NCBI GenBank assembly: GCA_963825335.1 | Contig: CAWGSP010000001.1 | Span: forward strand, 1,860,001 to 1,924,000 | Length of the DNA stretch: 64,000 bases | Direction of reading: 5' to 3' | Origin: Methanobacterium_B sp963825335 | GTDB lineage: Archaea; Methanobacteriota; Methanobacteria; Methanobacteriales; Methanobacteriaceae | In this document: positions 18,556 through 28,062 of the stretch, piece by piece | Position numbering within the stretch: position 1 is the stretch's first letter | Layout: each line of letters opens with the position of its first letter | Notes under the pieces: generated by a model | Database searches by the model: none | What the model was told of the DNA's origin: nothing | What the model saw: only the letters and a program-made list of their open reading frames with translations | Made by a program: the position numbers and the translations under genes

Positions 18556-19992
18556 TTAGAGTTTTCCATATTCATAGATTAATTCTTCTACACTCCCCCC
18601 AGAATTTAGATGTTTTATCAACTTTTGTGCTGGATTTTCTAAAGAATTTGCTCTTTTATACAATGGTTTTAATAGTTCTTCTTCGTTTTTGCCCCTTTCC
18701 TTTAAACTTTCTGATGCTAGGTTAAGAATTTTTATTAACAAGTTTTTAAGTTTTTTTTCTTCCACAAATTCTGGAAGATAGGATTTTACAAAGATTTTTC
18801 TAAGCTCAGTTAGAGTGTAGGGAGTGTTAAATAGGGCAGTGTCTTCATCTAAAATTTGATTTAACTCTTCTATTTGATTTATGAGTCCAAGATGAAATGC
18901 ATGTACAGTCATTGTTTCGTTAACTGGCTGAGAACAAATACTTCTAAATTCTATTGTACCTCGGAAGGTTAAATCTTGAAATTTAAAGGATCTAAGATAA
19001 TTGAAGTCCTCTTTCTTTGGTTTAAATGTTATTTCACGATATTTTCCATCTTCAAAGTATTCCCCATTTATTTTGTCTTTTCTAAAAAATTCTGTTATTC
19101 TCATGGGATGAAAATTGATGTACTTTCCTCCGTGATCAGTACAGTATATGCTTGTGTTGAGCATGTACTCGAGCAGTTCTTCGATACTTTGTGGTATTGG
19201 ATCGTACATTCCAATATTTTTATCATTGTATCCTTGCATACTATTTTCCCATAACATGTCTCGACAGCAAGCTAATTCCATGTTTTCACCATTTAGCACA
19301 GAATTAGAAAAAAGAATAGCTTTTATAGGCTCGAGTTTGGAAAATGTGCTGATAGTTGGTATTAAATCATCAAAATTAACATCTATATGGATCTGAGCAG
19401 CACTTGTAAACATGCCAAATTCTGGCATATCATGAAATGTTTTTTTATGATCATACCTTGGGTAGGTACATAAATGATGATAAAGCATTCTGTACCTGCC
19501 ATTAGGTATTGGAAGATATCTGTTGTGTTTTCTGTATGGATTAACACCAAAGCCTGTTAGAGTATGGTTTTTCCTGTTTAATATGTTTTGAATAAATTTG
19601 TAATATTCTTCAAATCTTTCCTTAACAGTGTATAAATTTTTTTCTTTTCCAAATGAAATTTCTAGGTTGTTGTATGAACAATCATAACCGTAAACATCAT
19701 TCGTCAAAGGATCTTCAAGTGCACATATCATGCCATTTTCATCTCTGGCTTTTATTTTAAAATTGAAGTAATTTTTAAATTTTACAGTCAATTCACGTAT
19801 CAATCTAAAATCTACAGCCTTTTTGTTTAAGTTAACAACAGGTAATTCCACTTCTATTCCAGCAAAAATGTCATCATTTTGTTTTGTAGGTTCAATATAT
19901 CTTTTATATAACAGATTTTTAATTTCTTTTCTTTTCATTTTTCTCACAGGGAATGTTTGTGTTGAGTTTTTTGAACTTCTATTGTTTTCCAT
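18556..19992 (-). CDS. glutamate-cysteine ligase-like protein (GCS2-type)
   Basis: 478 residues. The N-terminal FAGIEVELPVVNL matches the GxExE substrate/metal motif of carboxylate-amine ligases, followed by GYDCSYNNLEISFG, GFGVNPYRKHNRY, AAQIHIDVN and TIEFRSICSQPVNE, the pattern of the glutamate-cysteine ligase family 2. These enzymes use ATP to join glutamate and cysteine, or a related amine. The start is uncertain: ATG 19992 has only AAAAAGG, while an internal ATG at 19938 follows GTGAG. An M20 peptidase follows. Methanogens mostly use coenzyme M and B rather than glutathione, so the product is of interest. Confidence 0.65.
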   Translation of the reverse strand: MENNRSSKNSTQTFPVRKMKRKEIKNLLYKRYIEPTKQNDDIFAGIEVELPVVNLNKKAVDFRLIRELTVKFKNYFNFKIKARDENGMICALEDPLTNDVYGYDCSYNNLEISFGKEKNLYTVKERFEEYYKFIQNILNRKNHTLTGFGVNPYRKHNRYLPIPNGRYRMLYHHLCTYPRYDHKKTFHDMPEFGMFTSAAQIHIDVNFDDLIPTISTFSKLEPIKAILFSNSVLNGENMELACCRDMLWENSMQGYNDKNIGMYDPIPQSIEELLEYMLNTSIYCTDHGGKYINFHPMRITEFFRKDKINGEYFEDGKYREITFKPKKEDFNYLRSFKFQDLTFRGTIEFRSICSQPVNETMTVHAFHLGLINQIEELNQILDEDTALFNTPYTLTELRKIFVKSYLPEFVEEKKLKNLLIKILNLASESLKERGKNEEELLKPLYKRANSLENPAQKLIKHLNSGGSVEELIYEYGKL

Positions 19993-20814
19993 CCTTTTTT
20001 TACTGTGATTTAGAATATTTCAGAGGGTTTCAAGAATTTTTGATCTATCAATAAATTTGAATTATGGTTTTGCACCATAGATTCACGGACAAACATCAAG
20101 CAACGATTATATTTCATTGACATCCTAGTTAAGTAAAAGATATTATTTTTTTTATTAAATCGTATTTTATAAAAATTGAAAAAAATAGATATTATTTCGA
20201 TAGTTACTATTAGAGATGTTTTTAGAAGAGATCGTAAAATCATCATGACATTTACACCCTTAAAACCCTTGTGAACATCGTTTTACATATTAATTTAATA
20301 GATACCCCTAAATTTGTTGCTTTGCAAATATTGGTATGCTAAGGGCAGTATTATGATAAAGTCATACCACGGTCTTTTTCATTTGATGTATTTTTTTCAC
20401 TTTAATAATTGCCAGTTTCAACTTATAGCAATACTATGTGGCTTAATGCAATTAAATTTAATGTAAAAAAAATTAATATAATTTTCAAATCAAATAATAA
20501 CTAATTATCTTCCTTTTTTAAAGGATGCATATCTTATAATAACAGCCATAGATAACTGAATTATGTAAATTTGGGTAACAAATAGGGATATAATCAAACC
20601 CTCATACTAAAAAAATAACTTAAAATCTATTTGAAAGTTATCTGGTATGGATAAGGATAATCCATCCATTAGAATAGCAAAATATCAAAAAAGTAAATTA
20701 TATTTTTATCATCTTAAATTTCATCATATATTTTTATAAATCTAATCTTTATATCAAAATTTTATAATTGGAATAAAAAAAAGTATACGAAGAATCTTTT
20801 ATTTTCAATATAAG
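19993..20814. other. AT-rich intergenic region
   Basis: 820 bp without a gene I can support. A 78-codon minus-strand frame at 20010-20246 lacks a ribosome binding site and family resemblance. Confidence 0.45.
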
Positions 20815-21687
20815 TTATTCATCATCAATTGGATCTACATGTACTATTGCGTTATTCACGATTTCTATTTCTCTTATTACAGTTTTTTCAACGGTATCTG
20901 ATATTTTATGAGCTTCTTTAATTGTTAAATCACTTTTTACTCTTATATGCAGTTCTACCGATGCATAGGGTCCCATATTATTTACTTTTATGTCGTGAGT
21001 ATCGTGTACCCCATCAACAGATAAGGAAACAAAGTTTATATCATTTATAAATTTACTAGACGGTATTTTCCCCATCAAATTGTCTATATTTTCCATTGCA
21101 ACTTCTAAAGCTGTTTTAACAACTAGACATCCTATTATTACTGCTAGTATTGGATCTAAAATGGGGTAACCTAATTGGGAACCTACAATACCAAAGAAGA
21201 TAGCAACCGATGTAAATACATCCATTTTCTTCTGATTTCCAGTGGCATTTAATATTTGACTATTTATTTCTTTTCCTTTAGTTAAGAGGTATTTCATCAC
21301 AAAATAATTTAAAATAAATGCAACAACAGCCATTTCTGCTGCAATCCAACCCGGTGCCACCAAGCTGTTTATCATTAAAAATTTAAAATAAGCTTCCATA
21401 AATATTTGATAAGCAATAAATAAAAGTAACAAGGCAATAAATAAGCCCACAAGAGGTTCGATACGACCATGTCCATAAGGATGTTCTTTATCTGCTGGTT
21501 TTAAACCAATACGGAAGGCCCAAAGTCCAATTAAATTGGATATGAGATCACCTGCATTGTCGGCTGCTTGAGCAATCAATGCAGTTGAACCACTCACTAT
21601 TCCCACAGTGAAATTTGAAATTGTCAGGATAACATTGACAACTATGGCAACTTTATTTGCCCTATTCCCTATCTTTTCCCTATCCAT
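20815..21687 (-). CDS. cation diffusion facilitator (CDF) transporter
   Basis: 290 residues from ATG 21687 (GAAGGCAG upstream; a longer frame to 21747 is unlikely). Six membrane helices, with the CDF metal-site motif QAADNAGDLISN in helix 2 (Asp43, Asp47), HPYGHGR in the loop and a C-terminal cytoplasmic dimerisation domain (DGVHDTHDIKV, VELHIRV). CDF proteins export Zn, Fe, Mn or Co in exchange for protons. Metal specificity cannot be read. Flanked by long gaps, so probably monocistronic. Confidence 0.9.
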   Translation of the reverse strand: MDREKIGNRANKVAIVVNVILTISNFTVGIVSGSTALIAQAADNAGDLISNLIGLWAFRIGLKPADKEHPYGHGRIEPLVGLFIALLLLFIAYQIFMEAYFKFLMINSLVAPGWIAAEMAVVAFILNYFVMKYLLTKGKEINSQILNATGNQKKMDVFTSVAIFFGIVGSQLGYPILDPILAVIIGCLVVKTALEVAMENIDNLMGKIPSSKFINDINFVSLSVDGVHDTHDIKVNNMGPYASVELHIRVKSDLTIKEAHKISDTVEKTVIREIEIVNNAIVHVDPIDDE

Positions 21688-22708
21688 ATTTCTGCCTTCA
21701 TTTTTAATACATGGTAATAACCATATTTGGAGATAATTTAATGTCATTGATCCTATTTATCTTCCATATCAACAACATAACGGTCACGAACATTTTCTTT
21801 GAATTTAATATTATATTTCGAAGTATTGTATGAGTTAATTTTATTAGTTTTTAATCTACTTAGATAAGGGTGTAAGACATTAATCATTTTTTTGTTAGAT
21901 GATTCTAGAATAATAACTTTTACAATTGGATATAAACAATCAGGGGATATAATAATATCCTCCAAGTTTCCAATTTTTTATCCATTGATATCAGTAACTG
22001 GTTTTTTTACAAGTCAATTAAATACAATTCTTCACCAAACCCATTTAATTCAAAATATAATAAAGTATTTTTGAATTACTATCAACTCAAATTGATTACA
22101 AAACTTATATATTTATGGTTTTATAGTTCAGCAATAAGATGAAGAACCAAAAAAAGAAAGAAATGACATATAAATATAAATGAACCCTTAAATAGTGAGA
22201 TAATCTGTTGTCTAATGATTTTTTATCTTAATATGTCAAATTTACAATCTATTATGATAAATATGAAATAATTTATTGGGGTCAATTGTGATATAATTTA
22301 AATAAATTTAATATTTATTAATAGAAAAATATTGATTGAGGTTCATAAATATTATTTTTTTTACACTTGCATTATGACTTGTTTTGTGAATAACATCACA
22401 TAATCTTATTATTAAAAGTTATATGATTTGTAAAAATCCATGAAAGTCATTTGGAATTAGGTGAAATTGCATTTATGATAGTATTACTTAGGAATATTCT
22501 GCTCTGTATGTGATTCAAAAAGAGGTATACAGGAACTTGAAGGTTGTAGTGTCAAAAAAATTGTTTTGTTTCGTCAGATTCAATTGCAAATAATATTACT
22601 GCAATAAAGGATCAGAAACAAGCAAAATATAATATTTTAATTTACTAAATTTTTTTTGGTTATCTAATTTTTCCGATAAATTTACGAATATATTTTTAAT
22701 TAATATTT
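21688..22708. other. 1-kb AT-rich intergenic region
   Basis: No supported gene. Frames of 60-70 codons on both strands at 21753-22074 are AT-rich noise without ribosome binding sites. Confidence 0.45.
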
Positions 22709-22915
22709 TTATCCACCGTGAATCATATTTAAAATTTTTATTTTGTCTTGACTTGAAAGTAATTCATTTTCTCCTACTATTTCATTATTTTTTATAATCG
22801 TCGCTATAAATAGAGAGATATCAAGTTTTTCTAATAGTTCTTTTCCAGTTATACTTTCTGTATCAATTTCTTTTTCTTCATCATTACCCATACCATCTGA
22901 AATTATTATTTTCAA
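22709..22915 (-). CDS. ThiS/MoaD-like ubiquitin-fold sulfur carrier
   Basis: 68 residues with a beta-grasp pattern and the required C-terminal Gly-Gly (NMIHGG), the site adenylated by E1-like enzymes and then converted to a thiocarboxylate. LKIIISDG starts the first strand. I choose TTG 22915, 6 nt after AAGGTGAT; a TTG 42 bp further up has no box. It follows the MTH865-type gene by 63 bp in the same direction and likely shares its promoter, which carries a sulfur-linked palindrome. The ThiF/MoeB-like enzyme at 62358 is the natural activating partner. Confidence 0.8.
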   Translation of the reverse strand: MKIIISDGMGNDEEKEIDTESITGKELLEKLDISLFIATIIKNNEIVGENELLSSQDKIKILNMIHGG

Positions 22916-22978
22916 ACTTATCACCTTGATTGTTTTATAACCACGGATATAATCCAATAAAAAAAAATAGGGTTAGGT

Positions 22979-23218
22979 TTATAATCCGGCCCTATTTACT
23001 ATAACTTCTGCCACATCTTCAGCTGATTTAAATGGAAAATCATCCGGTTTAAGTACTTTACCTGCGTCTCCAGCTTTTAACTCAACATCACCAGATTTGC
23101 ATGTGGTTTCTGCTCCATCAGGAAAAGAGGCTAGAAGTGCTTCAGGAGTTTCTATTGGAAATTTAGCTCCTGCAAGTGCTCCAATTATTTGTGCTCTAAT
23201 ATCTTCTTTTACGCTCAT
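22979..23218 (-). CDS. MTH865-family small protein
   Basis: 79 residues, closely resembling the Methanothermobacter protein MTH865 (MSVKEDIRAQIIGALAGAKF, GAETTCKSGDVELKAGDAG, LKPDDFPFKSAEDVA). The structure class is known from that protein as a small all-helical fold with an EF-hand-like look, but its function is not. It has one Cys (TTCKSG). A strong AGGAGGATG box precedes ATG 23218, and a sulfur-type palindrome lies 38 bp upstream of the start. It is probably co-transcribed with the ThiS-like carrier. Confidence 0.85.
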   Translation of the reverse strand: MSVKEDIRAQIIGALAGAKFPIETPEALLASFPDGAETTCKSGDVELKAGDAGKVLKPDDFPFKSAEDVAEVIVNRAGL

Positions 23219-23255
23219 ATTTATGCATCCTCCTAAAATATTTACTGACTACAAA

Positions 23256-23267
23256 TAACTATTGTTA
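23256..23267 (-). promoter_or_regulatory. palindromic operator candidate, site 2 (MTH865-thiS promoter)
   Basis: TAACTATTGTTA, five of six base pairs symmetric. On the minus strand a TATA-like AGTATATTATAATAA (23270-23284) lies just upstream, so the site falls between TATA and the expected start of transcription. Confidence 0.65.
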
Positions 23268-23523
23268 ATTTATTATAATATACTTAACAGTCATAAAAAT
23301 ATACTAACTACAGTTTAAAAACCAAAATGAATTATAATTATATAAAGTATTAATAAGCAATTGAATAATAATATAATTGAACCTGTTAGAATAGGACAGT
23401 ACCGGGGCCGAATAGACATTTAGTGTTTCCACGGGTTTCCTAATTTCTATTTCCTGATTACAATTCTTACAAAACTAAATAATAAATTATAGTTATAATT
23501 GATAAATAATGGGGGATTTAATA

Positions 23524-23889
23524 TTGAAAGAATTTAATATTGGTTTTTTAGATCATCATTGCAATTTTAGTTTTTGTTGTTTTTGTTTCAGGTTGTACTA
23601 GTTCAAGTGGTAACTCTACGGTATAATTAGAAAAAAGTAAAGTTTCATTTGTACCGGATAGAATGAATAATAATACTCAGGTAGTGATATAATAACTGGA
23701 GCAGTAGTTAGAATACGGTTGGATTTTTGGGCAGATAACACTCCTATTGACATTTCTGTACAAAGAGGATATTAACAAATTACCCTGGAAAGTAGTCAAT
23801 TAGGAACAGAAGAAGAAAGAGAAAATAATGGATTCACAAAATACTTATTAAAACATGGTATCTCTTTTCGAATACGCTCCAAAGCATAG
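23524..23889 (+). pseudogene. broken lipoprotein gene
   Basis: TTG start behind GGGGGA (7-nt spacing). The first codons give KEFNIGFL, then a one-base frameshift is needed to read the signal peptide and lipobox (LVFVVFVSGCTSSSGNST). Another shift leads to ITGAVVRIRLDFWADNTPID and, after an in-frame TAA at 23773, QITLESSQLGTEEERENNGF up to TAG 23887. Together these are remnants of one secreted lipoprotein about 120 residues long, typical of methanogen surface lipoproteins. At least two shifts and one stop make a sequencing error an unlikely explanation. Confidence 0.7.
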
Positions 23890-24047
23890 TATGCCCTACA
23901 TACTGGACAAATAAGCCATTTATGTCCTTTTGGTTGTAACGCCTTTTATGGTTACAATACTGGGGTAATACTAATTTTATAAAAGAATTATAAAAATTGT
24001 ATAAAACACGGGTTTTATCCTAAAATAATACTTTTTATAAAAAAATA

Positions 24048-25217
24048 GGCTTTGTAGAAACCCTTTTTTTAGTTGATTTGTGTTGATCTGTAGATGTTGT
24101 ATATTGTGTTTTTGAGTTTGGTTTCTTTGTTTGATAGCTGTGTGCTTCTGCTGTGGTTTGTGCCATTGAATTTTCTTTTTATTATTGAAAATATGCTTTC
24201 TACATTGTTTCTTTTTAAGTATATTTTTTTTCGAAATATTGCTGGACTTTTTAATCGGTATTGGCCTTTTTTTGCCCTGTTTTTAAGGGGTATTTGGTCA
24301 AATGCGTTGAGTTCTTCATTTATGCATTTTCTTATCGGTTCTGTGTCGTAAGCTTTGTCTGCTACTATGTATTCTGGTTTATATTTTTTTATTTGTCTTA
24401 ATGCAGGTTTTGCGAATTGTGTGTCATATTTGGGGCCGCGTGATGTTTGATAATGTAAAATCAGACGTGTTTTTATGTCTATTGTTAGATGGTTTTTTAT
24501 GTAGCTTTTTCTTTCCTTTTGTCGTATTTTTGCATAATATTTGTCGGCATAATCATTAGTAAAACCAGAGCCGTCCAATGCTATTATATCTGCTTTAATA
24601 TCATTTAATGAAATTATTAATTGGTTAATTTCCATAATTTGTTTTGAAGATAGTCTTTTAAAGAATTTCTGGATTGTTGTAAAGTGTGGAACCTTTTTTA
24701 TTCTTAAATATTTCTTAATTCTGTCAGATACGTCAATAAAATCTATAATCTCTCGATATGTTGATTTTGTGTAAATTTTCATTGCCAATATGGTGAACAA
24801 AGCATGCTGCGAATATAAATGGTTAGAAAAAACATTAGAATACTTACTTATCGCTATTTTAACATAATAAAATGTCCTTTCAATGAATTTCACCAGATTA
24901 TTCTCTTTTAACTCTTTATTCTTGTTTAAAAATCTTTTTAAACATTGAAATTTAGAATTTTTATAACCAAAATCCGAAAGATTTAATTGCTTTGAAACCC
25001 CACAATAAACAGGGGAATAATAGATTTCGCTAATCATAATAATATTATTCCCCTTTCTCATTATAAATACTTTAGCAACCGTATTTAAAAATATAAAAGT
25101 GTAATTTCCAGTGAAAACAGGAAAACACAAACTTCAAACTAATAATTCTATTTTACAAATAAAAAATACACAAAAACCTCAAATTTTAATAAAAAAAATG
25201 AGGGTTTCTACATAGCC
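24048..25217. mobile_element. complete IS element (IS5-like), 1170 bp
   Basis: Terminal inverted repeats of 17 bp: GGCTTTGTAGAAACCCT at 24048-24064 and its near-perfect complement AGGGTTTCTACATAGCC at 25201-25217 (one mismatch). Both ends are flanked by the same 8-bp AAAAAATA (24040-24047 and 25218-25225), a target-site duplication. One transposase gene fills the element. Intact repeats, duplication and open frame suggest a recent insertion. Confidence 0.88.
24069..25037 (-). CDS. IS5-like DDE transposase
   Basis: About 322 residues from ATG 25037. The N-terminal part (SKYSNVFSNHLYSQHALFTI) is followed by ALDGSGFTNDYADKYYA with the first Asp, YIVADKAYDTEPI with the second, and KRNNVESIFSIIKRKF with the Glu: a DDE set of the IS5/ISH1-type group. 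The 8-bp target duplication fits ISH1-like relatives. SD AAGGGG is 13 nt from the chosen ATG, which is long, so the true start may differ. Probably active. Confidence 0.85.
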   Translation of the reverse strand: MISEIYYSPVYCGVSKQLNLSDFGYKNSKFQCLKRFLNKNKELKENNLVKFIERTFYYVKIAISKYSNVFSNHLYSQHALFTILAMKIYTKSTYREIIDFIDVSDRIKKYLRIKKVPHFTTIQKFFKRLSSKQIMEINQLIISLNDIKADIIALDGSGFTNDYADKYYAKIRQKERKSYIKNHLTIDIKTRLILHYQTSRGPKYDTQFAKPALRQIKKYKPEYIVADKAYDTEPIRKCINEELNAFDQIPLKNRAKKGQYRLKSPAIFRKKIYLKRNNVESIFSIIKRKFNGTNHSRSTQLSNKETKLKNTIYNIYRSTQIN

Positions 25218-25350
25218 AAAAAATAAAAGAAAGTGTGTCAAATATGAGTTAACTTCACTTTCCAAAGAAGCCTGTAGATGGATTCATATTGTTAAGCTTT
25301 ATATGATACTTATCATAAAAATTAATAAATATAAATTAGGAGAAAATAAA

Positions 25351-25710
25351 TTGAAAAGATATTTACACATAGCTTTTGTGGTTATAGGAATTTTACTTAT
25401 TACAATAAGTTTAAATGCACCCGGAGGAAATTACTCAGCAGAATTAACTGCTATGGTTAATTACAGGGTTTTAATGCTTGGAATCATGTTGATTATTTAT
25501 GGTTCTGCTAGACTACTAGGATTTTTTCCATTCATGAATTTAAGCAGTCAAGAAGAAGCAGGAAAATGTGGGTACAGAGAAACTAATTCAGAACTAAATT
25601 GTACCAAATGCAGAGATTATGATTTAAAATATGGTGAGTCATCTAAAGCAAAATGTAAATTATTTAAAATTATAGTAGACGAAAATCACATTTGTGATCT
25701 ATATGGATAA
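25351..25710 (+). CDS. two-TM membrane protein with Cys-rich tail
   Basis: 119 residues from TTG 25351, chosen because AGGAGA lies 7 nt upstream. Two hydrophobic segments (about residues 4-22 and 38-60) are followed by a soluble tail with six Cys (CGYRE, CTKCRDY, KCKLF, HICDLYG) that may bind a metal. I do not recognise the family. It lies just right of the IS and is intact; its stop abuts a tRNA-like remnant on the other strand. Confidence 0.6.
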   Translation: MKRYLHIAFVVIGILLITISLNAPGGNYSAELTAMVNYRVLMLGIMLIIYGSARLLGFFPFMNLSSQEEAGKCGYRETNSELNCTKCRDYDLKYGESSKAKCKLFKIIVDENHICDLYG

Positions 25711-25712
25711 AC

Positions 25713-25749
25713 CGGATTCGAACTACAGTTTCAGGGTTACAGACCCTAG
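25713..25749 (-). pseudogene. possible 3' tRNA fragment
   Basis: On the minus strand the stretch has an anticodon-arm look (TAGGG-TCTGTAA-CCCTG stem-loop) followed by GTTCGAATC, the T-loop consensus. T-stem pairing is poor and there is no 5' half. It may be a tRNA remnant left by an integrated element, or a coincidence. Confidence 0.25.
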
Positions 25750-26473
25750 ATAATAAATATTAAAATTTTTGGATTTTCCAGTATCAAAAGTATGTCCTCT
25801 AGGATAAAATATGGGTATATAAGTAGAATAAGCTTGAGGGCCTTCAAGAGTTAAACCACAAGAAACACAATAAGTTTCATCATGTTACAATCATATTTTG
25901 AATTAGTCCCCACATTCGGAACTATATTATCATAATGATGGGGGCTTTTTTAGATATCTTTTGATTGAATGAGCTAGTCTATATGCTCCCAGAAGATTAA
26001 TTAGGCATGAATAATGTTTAGTTTTATCCATATCAATTAATGGTTCATCACAATGAGGGCATATTTTCTGATTAACCTTTTTAATAAATTCTTTTTTCCA
26101 AAAAAATTCAGGTTTCTCAATCTATTATAATAGCGGGTGTCCATTATGAATCATCTAAACCCTAAGATCTTAAACTCCTTTTGAATATTATGTATTTCTC
26201 AAATTACATCTTCAATCTAAGTTGAGACAGTCGTGTTTTATGTGATCCAAGTTTAAATGAATGTTTAGATTCTAATGTAATAAAATTTCCATGAAGATCT
26301 ATATAAGATATTTCGGACAATCTTCTTTTTTTCGATATATCGTTCTTGTTTGTACCATTTTATATGCTGTTCAAAGCAAAGCACTGCCTATTATGTTGAG
26401 TATAAAATAGTTTATTACAATATTTGCAGTGTTTGAAACCTAAATTAATTAGAGCTGTCACTAGGGTTGCCAT
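25723..26473 (-). pseudogene. decayed zinc-ribbon gene(s)
   Basis: Several disjoint minus-strand stretches read as fragments of Cys-rich proteins: ATG 26473 then GFKHCKYCNKLFYTQHNRQC; later KICPHCDEPLIDMDKTKHYS; and finally ETYCVSCGLTLEGPQAYSTY running to TAG 25723. Frameshifts and stops separate them. The CxxC pairs indicate zinc ribbons of a type found in archaeal virus or plasmid proteins. I treat the region as one or two broken genes beside the IS; no function is proposed. Confidence 0.5.
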
Positions 26474-26596
26474 GTCTTCTACCAATTAAATACGCCTCCA
26501 ATTAAAGTATATAAAATTAATTTATTCCTCACAATCCACGTTAAAGCTGCCGTGGGGAAAAATTGACTTTACCGATAAAAAAAGTTAAAAAATCCA

Positions 26597-26992
26597 TTAA
26601 ATAAGATGATTAATATTGTTTAGAATAAAAGCTACGATAATCATTGCAAAAACTAAATATAACCAAATATTACGTATTTTAGTTGCTATAATCGAAAATT
26701 TATATGCCCTACTCGATATAATCCTAGGATCAGTTATTTCATGTTTAGGATATTTCATTTTAATGTAGAATCTAAATAATAAATTTAGTATCAGTATCAC
26801 AAAAAGAAGTCCAAAATAACCGGTTACAGCACCAACTATCCAAATAATTCCAGATAAACAAGAAACAAATATCCCTTCATAATACAATTTTGTATATTTT
26901 GACTTATAGGGATACATCCGTTGAAATCCATAACTAACCCAAATTATAGTAAAAATCCCTGCTAATAAAAAAATGATATTTATAATATCCAT
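26597..26992 (-). CDS. membrane protein, 131 aa, unknown
   Basis: Four predicted membrane helices (about residues 3-22, 43-58, 60-78 and 108-126) joined by short basic loops. No family recognised. It is followed on the same strand upstream by two other small membrane proteins (27025, 27398), suggesting a small operon read leftward. The ribosome binding site is weak (GAGTAG). Composition supports coding. Confidence 0.55.
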   Translation of the reverse strand: MDIINIIFLLAGIFTIIWVSYGFQRMYPYKSKYTKLYYEGIFVSCLSGIIWIVGAVTGYFGLLFVILILNLLFRFYIKMKYPKHEITDPRIISSRAYKFSIIATKIRNIWLYLVFAMIIVAFILNNINHLI

Positions 26993-27024
26993 AACTACTC
27001 ATCCCTCAATATACAAGTATTAGT

Positions 27025-27366
27025 TTAATTTTTATCTATTTTTACTGCGAGCTTGGCTCCAACACTTGCAAGTAGAATACCTGTAACACTTCCAAAGATA
27101 AGACTACTAATATTTCCTAAAGACCAGCCTGAAAGTAGTGTAATTAAATTTATGAAGATAATTATACATATCCCTTCATAAAATCCATATCTAACTTTCA
27201 TTTCTTTAGCCAAGAAAGCAGCTGTGAAACCCGCAAGTAGAAATGATACAAAATATAAAATTCCCCCAATTCCGGAACCCATTCCAATAACAAAACCTAT
27301 TATCAAAGAGAATATTGAAAAAACAATTAATCCAAAAATTATAGATACAACAGGATGAAATTTCAT
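27025..27366 (-). CDS. small membrane protein (DUF5518-like)
   Basis: 113 residues with four membrane helices and Gly-rich segments (GFVIGMGSGIGGILY, SVTGILLASVGAKLAV), like the four-helix DUF5518 proteins common in Methanobacteriales. A strong AGGAGGTAAT box 3 nt upstream of ATG 27366 confirms the start. It is part of a run of three small membrane genes. Function unknown. Confidence 0.65.
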   Translation of the reverse strand: MKFHPVVSIIFGLIVFSIFSLIIGFVIGMGSGIGGILYFVSFLLAGFTAAFLAKEMKVRYGFYEGICIIIFINLITLLSGWSLGNISSLIFGSVTGILLASVGAKLAVKIDKN

Positions 27367-27397
27367 ATATTACCTCCTAAATGATGTCAGCCTGCAT

Positions 27398-27589
27398 TTA
27401 TAAAATAAGTATTTCCCCTTTTTTAATCATTCTTACCCCTACAAAAATAGTAAATATTCCTCCAGGAACAAGTAATATCATTCTGGTTGTAGAATTTGAA
27501 ATTAAATATGCTTGTAAGTTTAATAAGCCAATGACTAAAGCAATGAAGCCTATAACAATAATATAATAACCACCAGTTTTCACAAACAT
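27398..27589 (-). CDS. two-TM small membrane protein
   Basis: 63 residues with two hydrophobic helices (about 8-28 and 37-54) and a short basic end. It is 31 bp upstream of the 27025-27366 gene on the same strand, with GTGAAAA before the ATG. No family recognised; likely first gene of the small membrane operon. Confidence 0.5.
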   Translation of the reverse strand: MFVKTGGYYIIVIGFIALVIGLLNLQAYLISNSTTRMILLVPGGIFTIFVGVRMIKKGEILIL

Positions 27590-28062
27590 TTTTCACAAAC
27601 TCCATTTTAATACGATTTATTCAATTTAATGAAGTGGATACACTAATTCTAGATTTTATAAGGTTCTGCTAACTAATATAAATTTTCCTGATTGCAAATA
27701 TTATTTCATAGACTGTCAGATACATTTGGATTGTTTGTGGTTAGTACTACCTTTCAATGAATGTAGCTTAAAATCCGGGAAGTAATAATTAATCTTGCGT
27801 TTTCGCATTTGAAGTTTTTCTTCCTCTTCATCGTCAGCTTCTGTGATAAATTGAGTAGGATAGTCATATAAAAGTAAGAATAATTAGCAGTACACGTTCA
27901 TATTTAACCTGTGAACTATTGCTTAAATCTCCTTATTTAAAAATCGTTGCACTAAAGGATCATCTAACGTGTTCATGTATAAGCATGTTATTTATTTGTA
28001 TAACTATATTGTTAAGGCTAAAAAAAGGAATAAAGTTTAATAAGAAATAGGGTATAACATGT
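27590..28062. other. intergenic region
   Basis: 473 bp, AT-rich. No gene or repeat that I can support. Confidence 0.5.

Noticed and set aside
20010..20246. 78-codon minus-strand frame upstream of the GCS2-like gene
   Set aside because: Composition typical of chance AT-rich frames and no ribosome binding site.
21753..22074. Overlapping 60-70-codon frames on both strands
   Set aside because: Low-complexity Ile/Asn/Lys content, no start signals.
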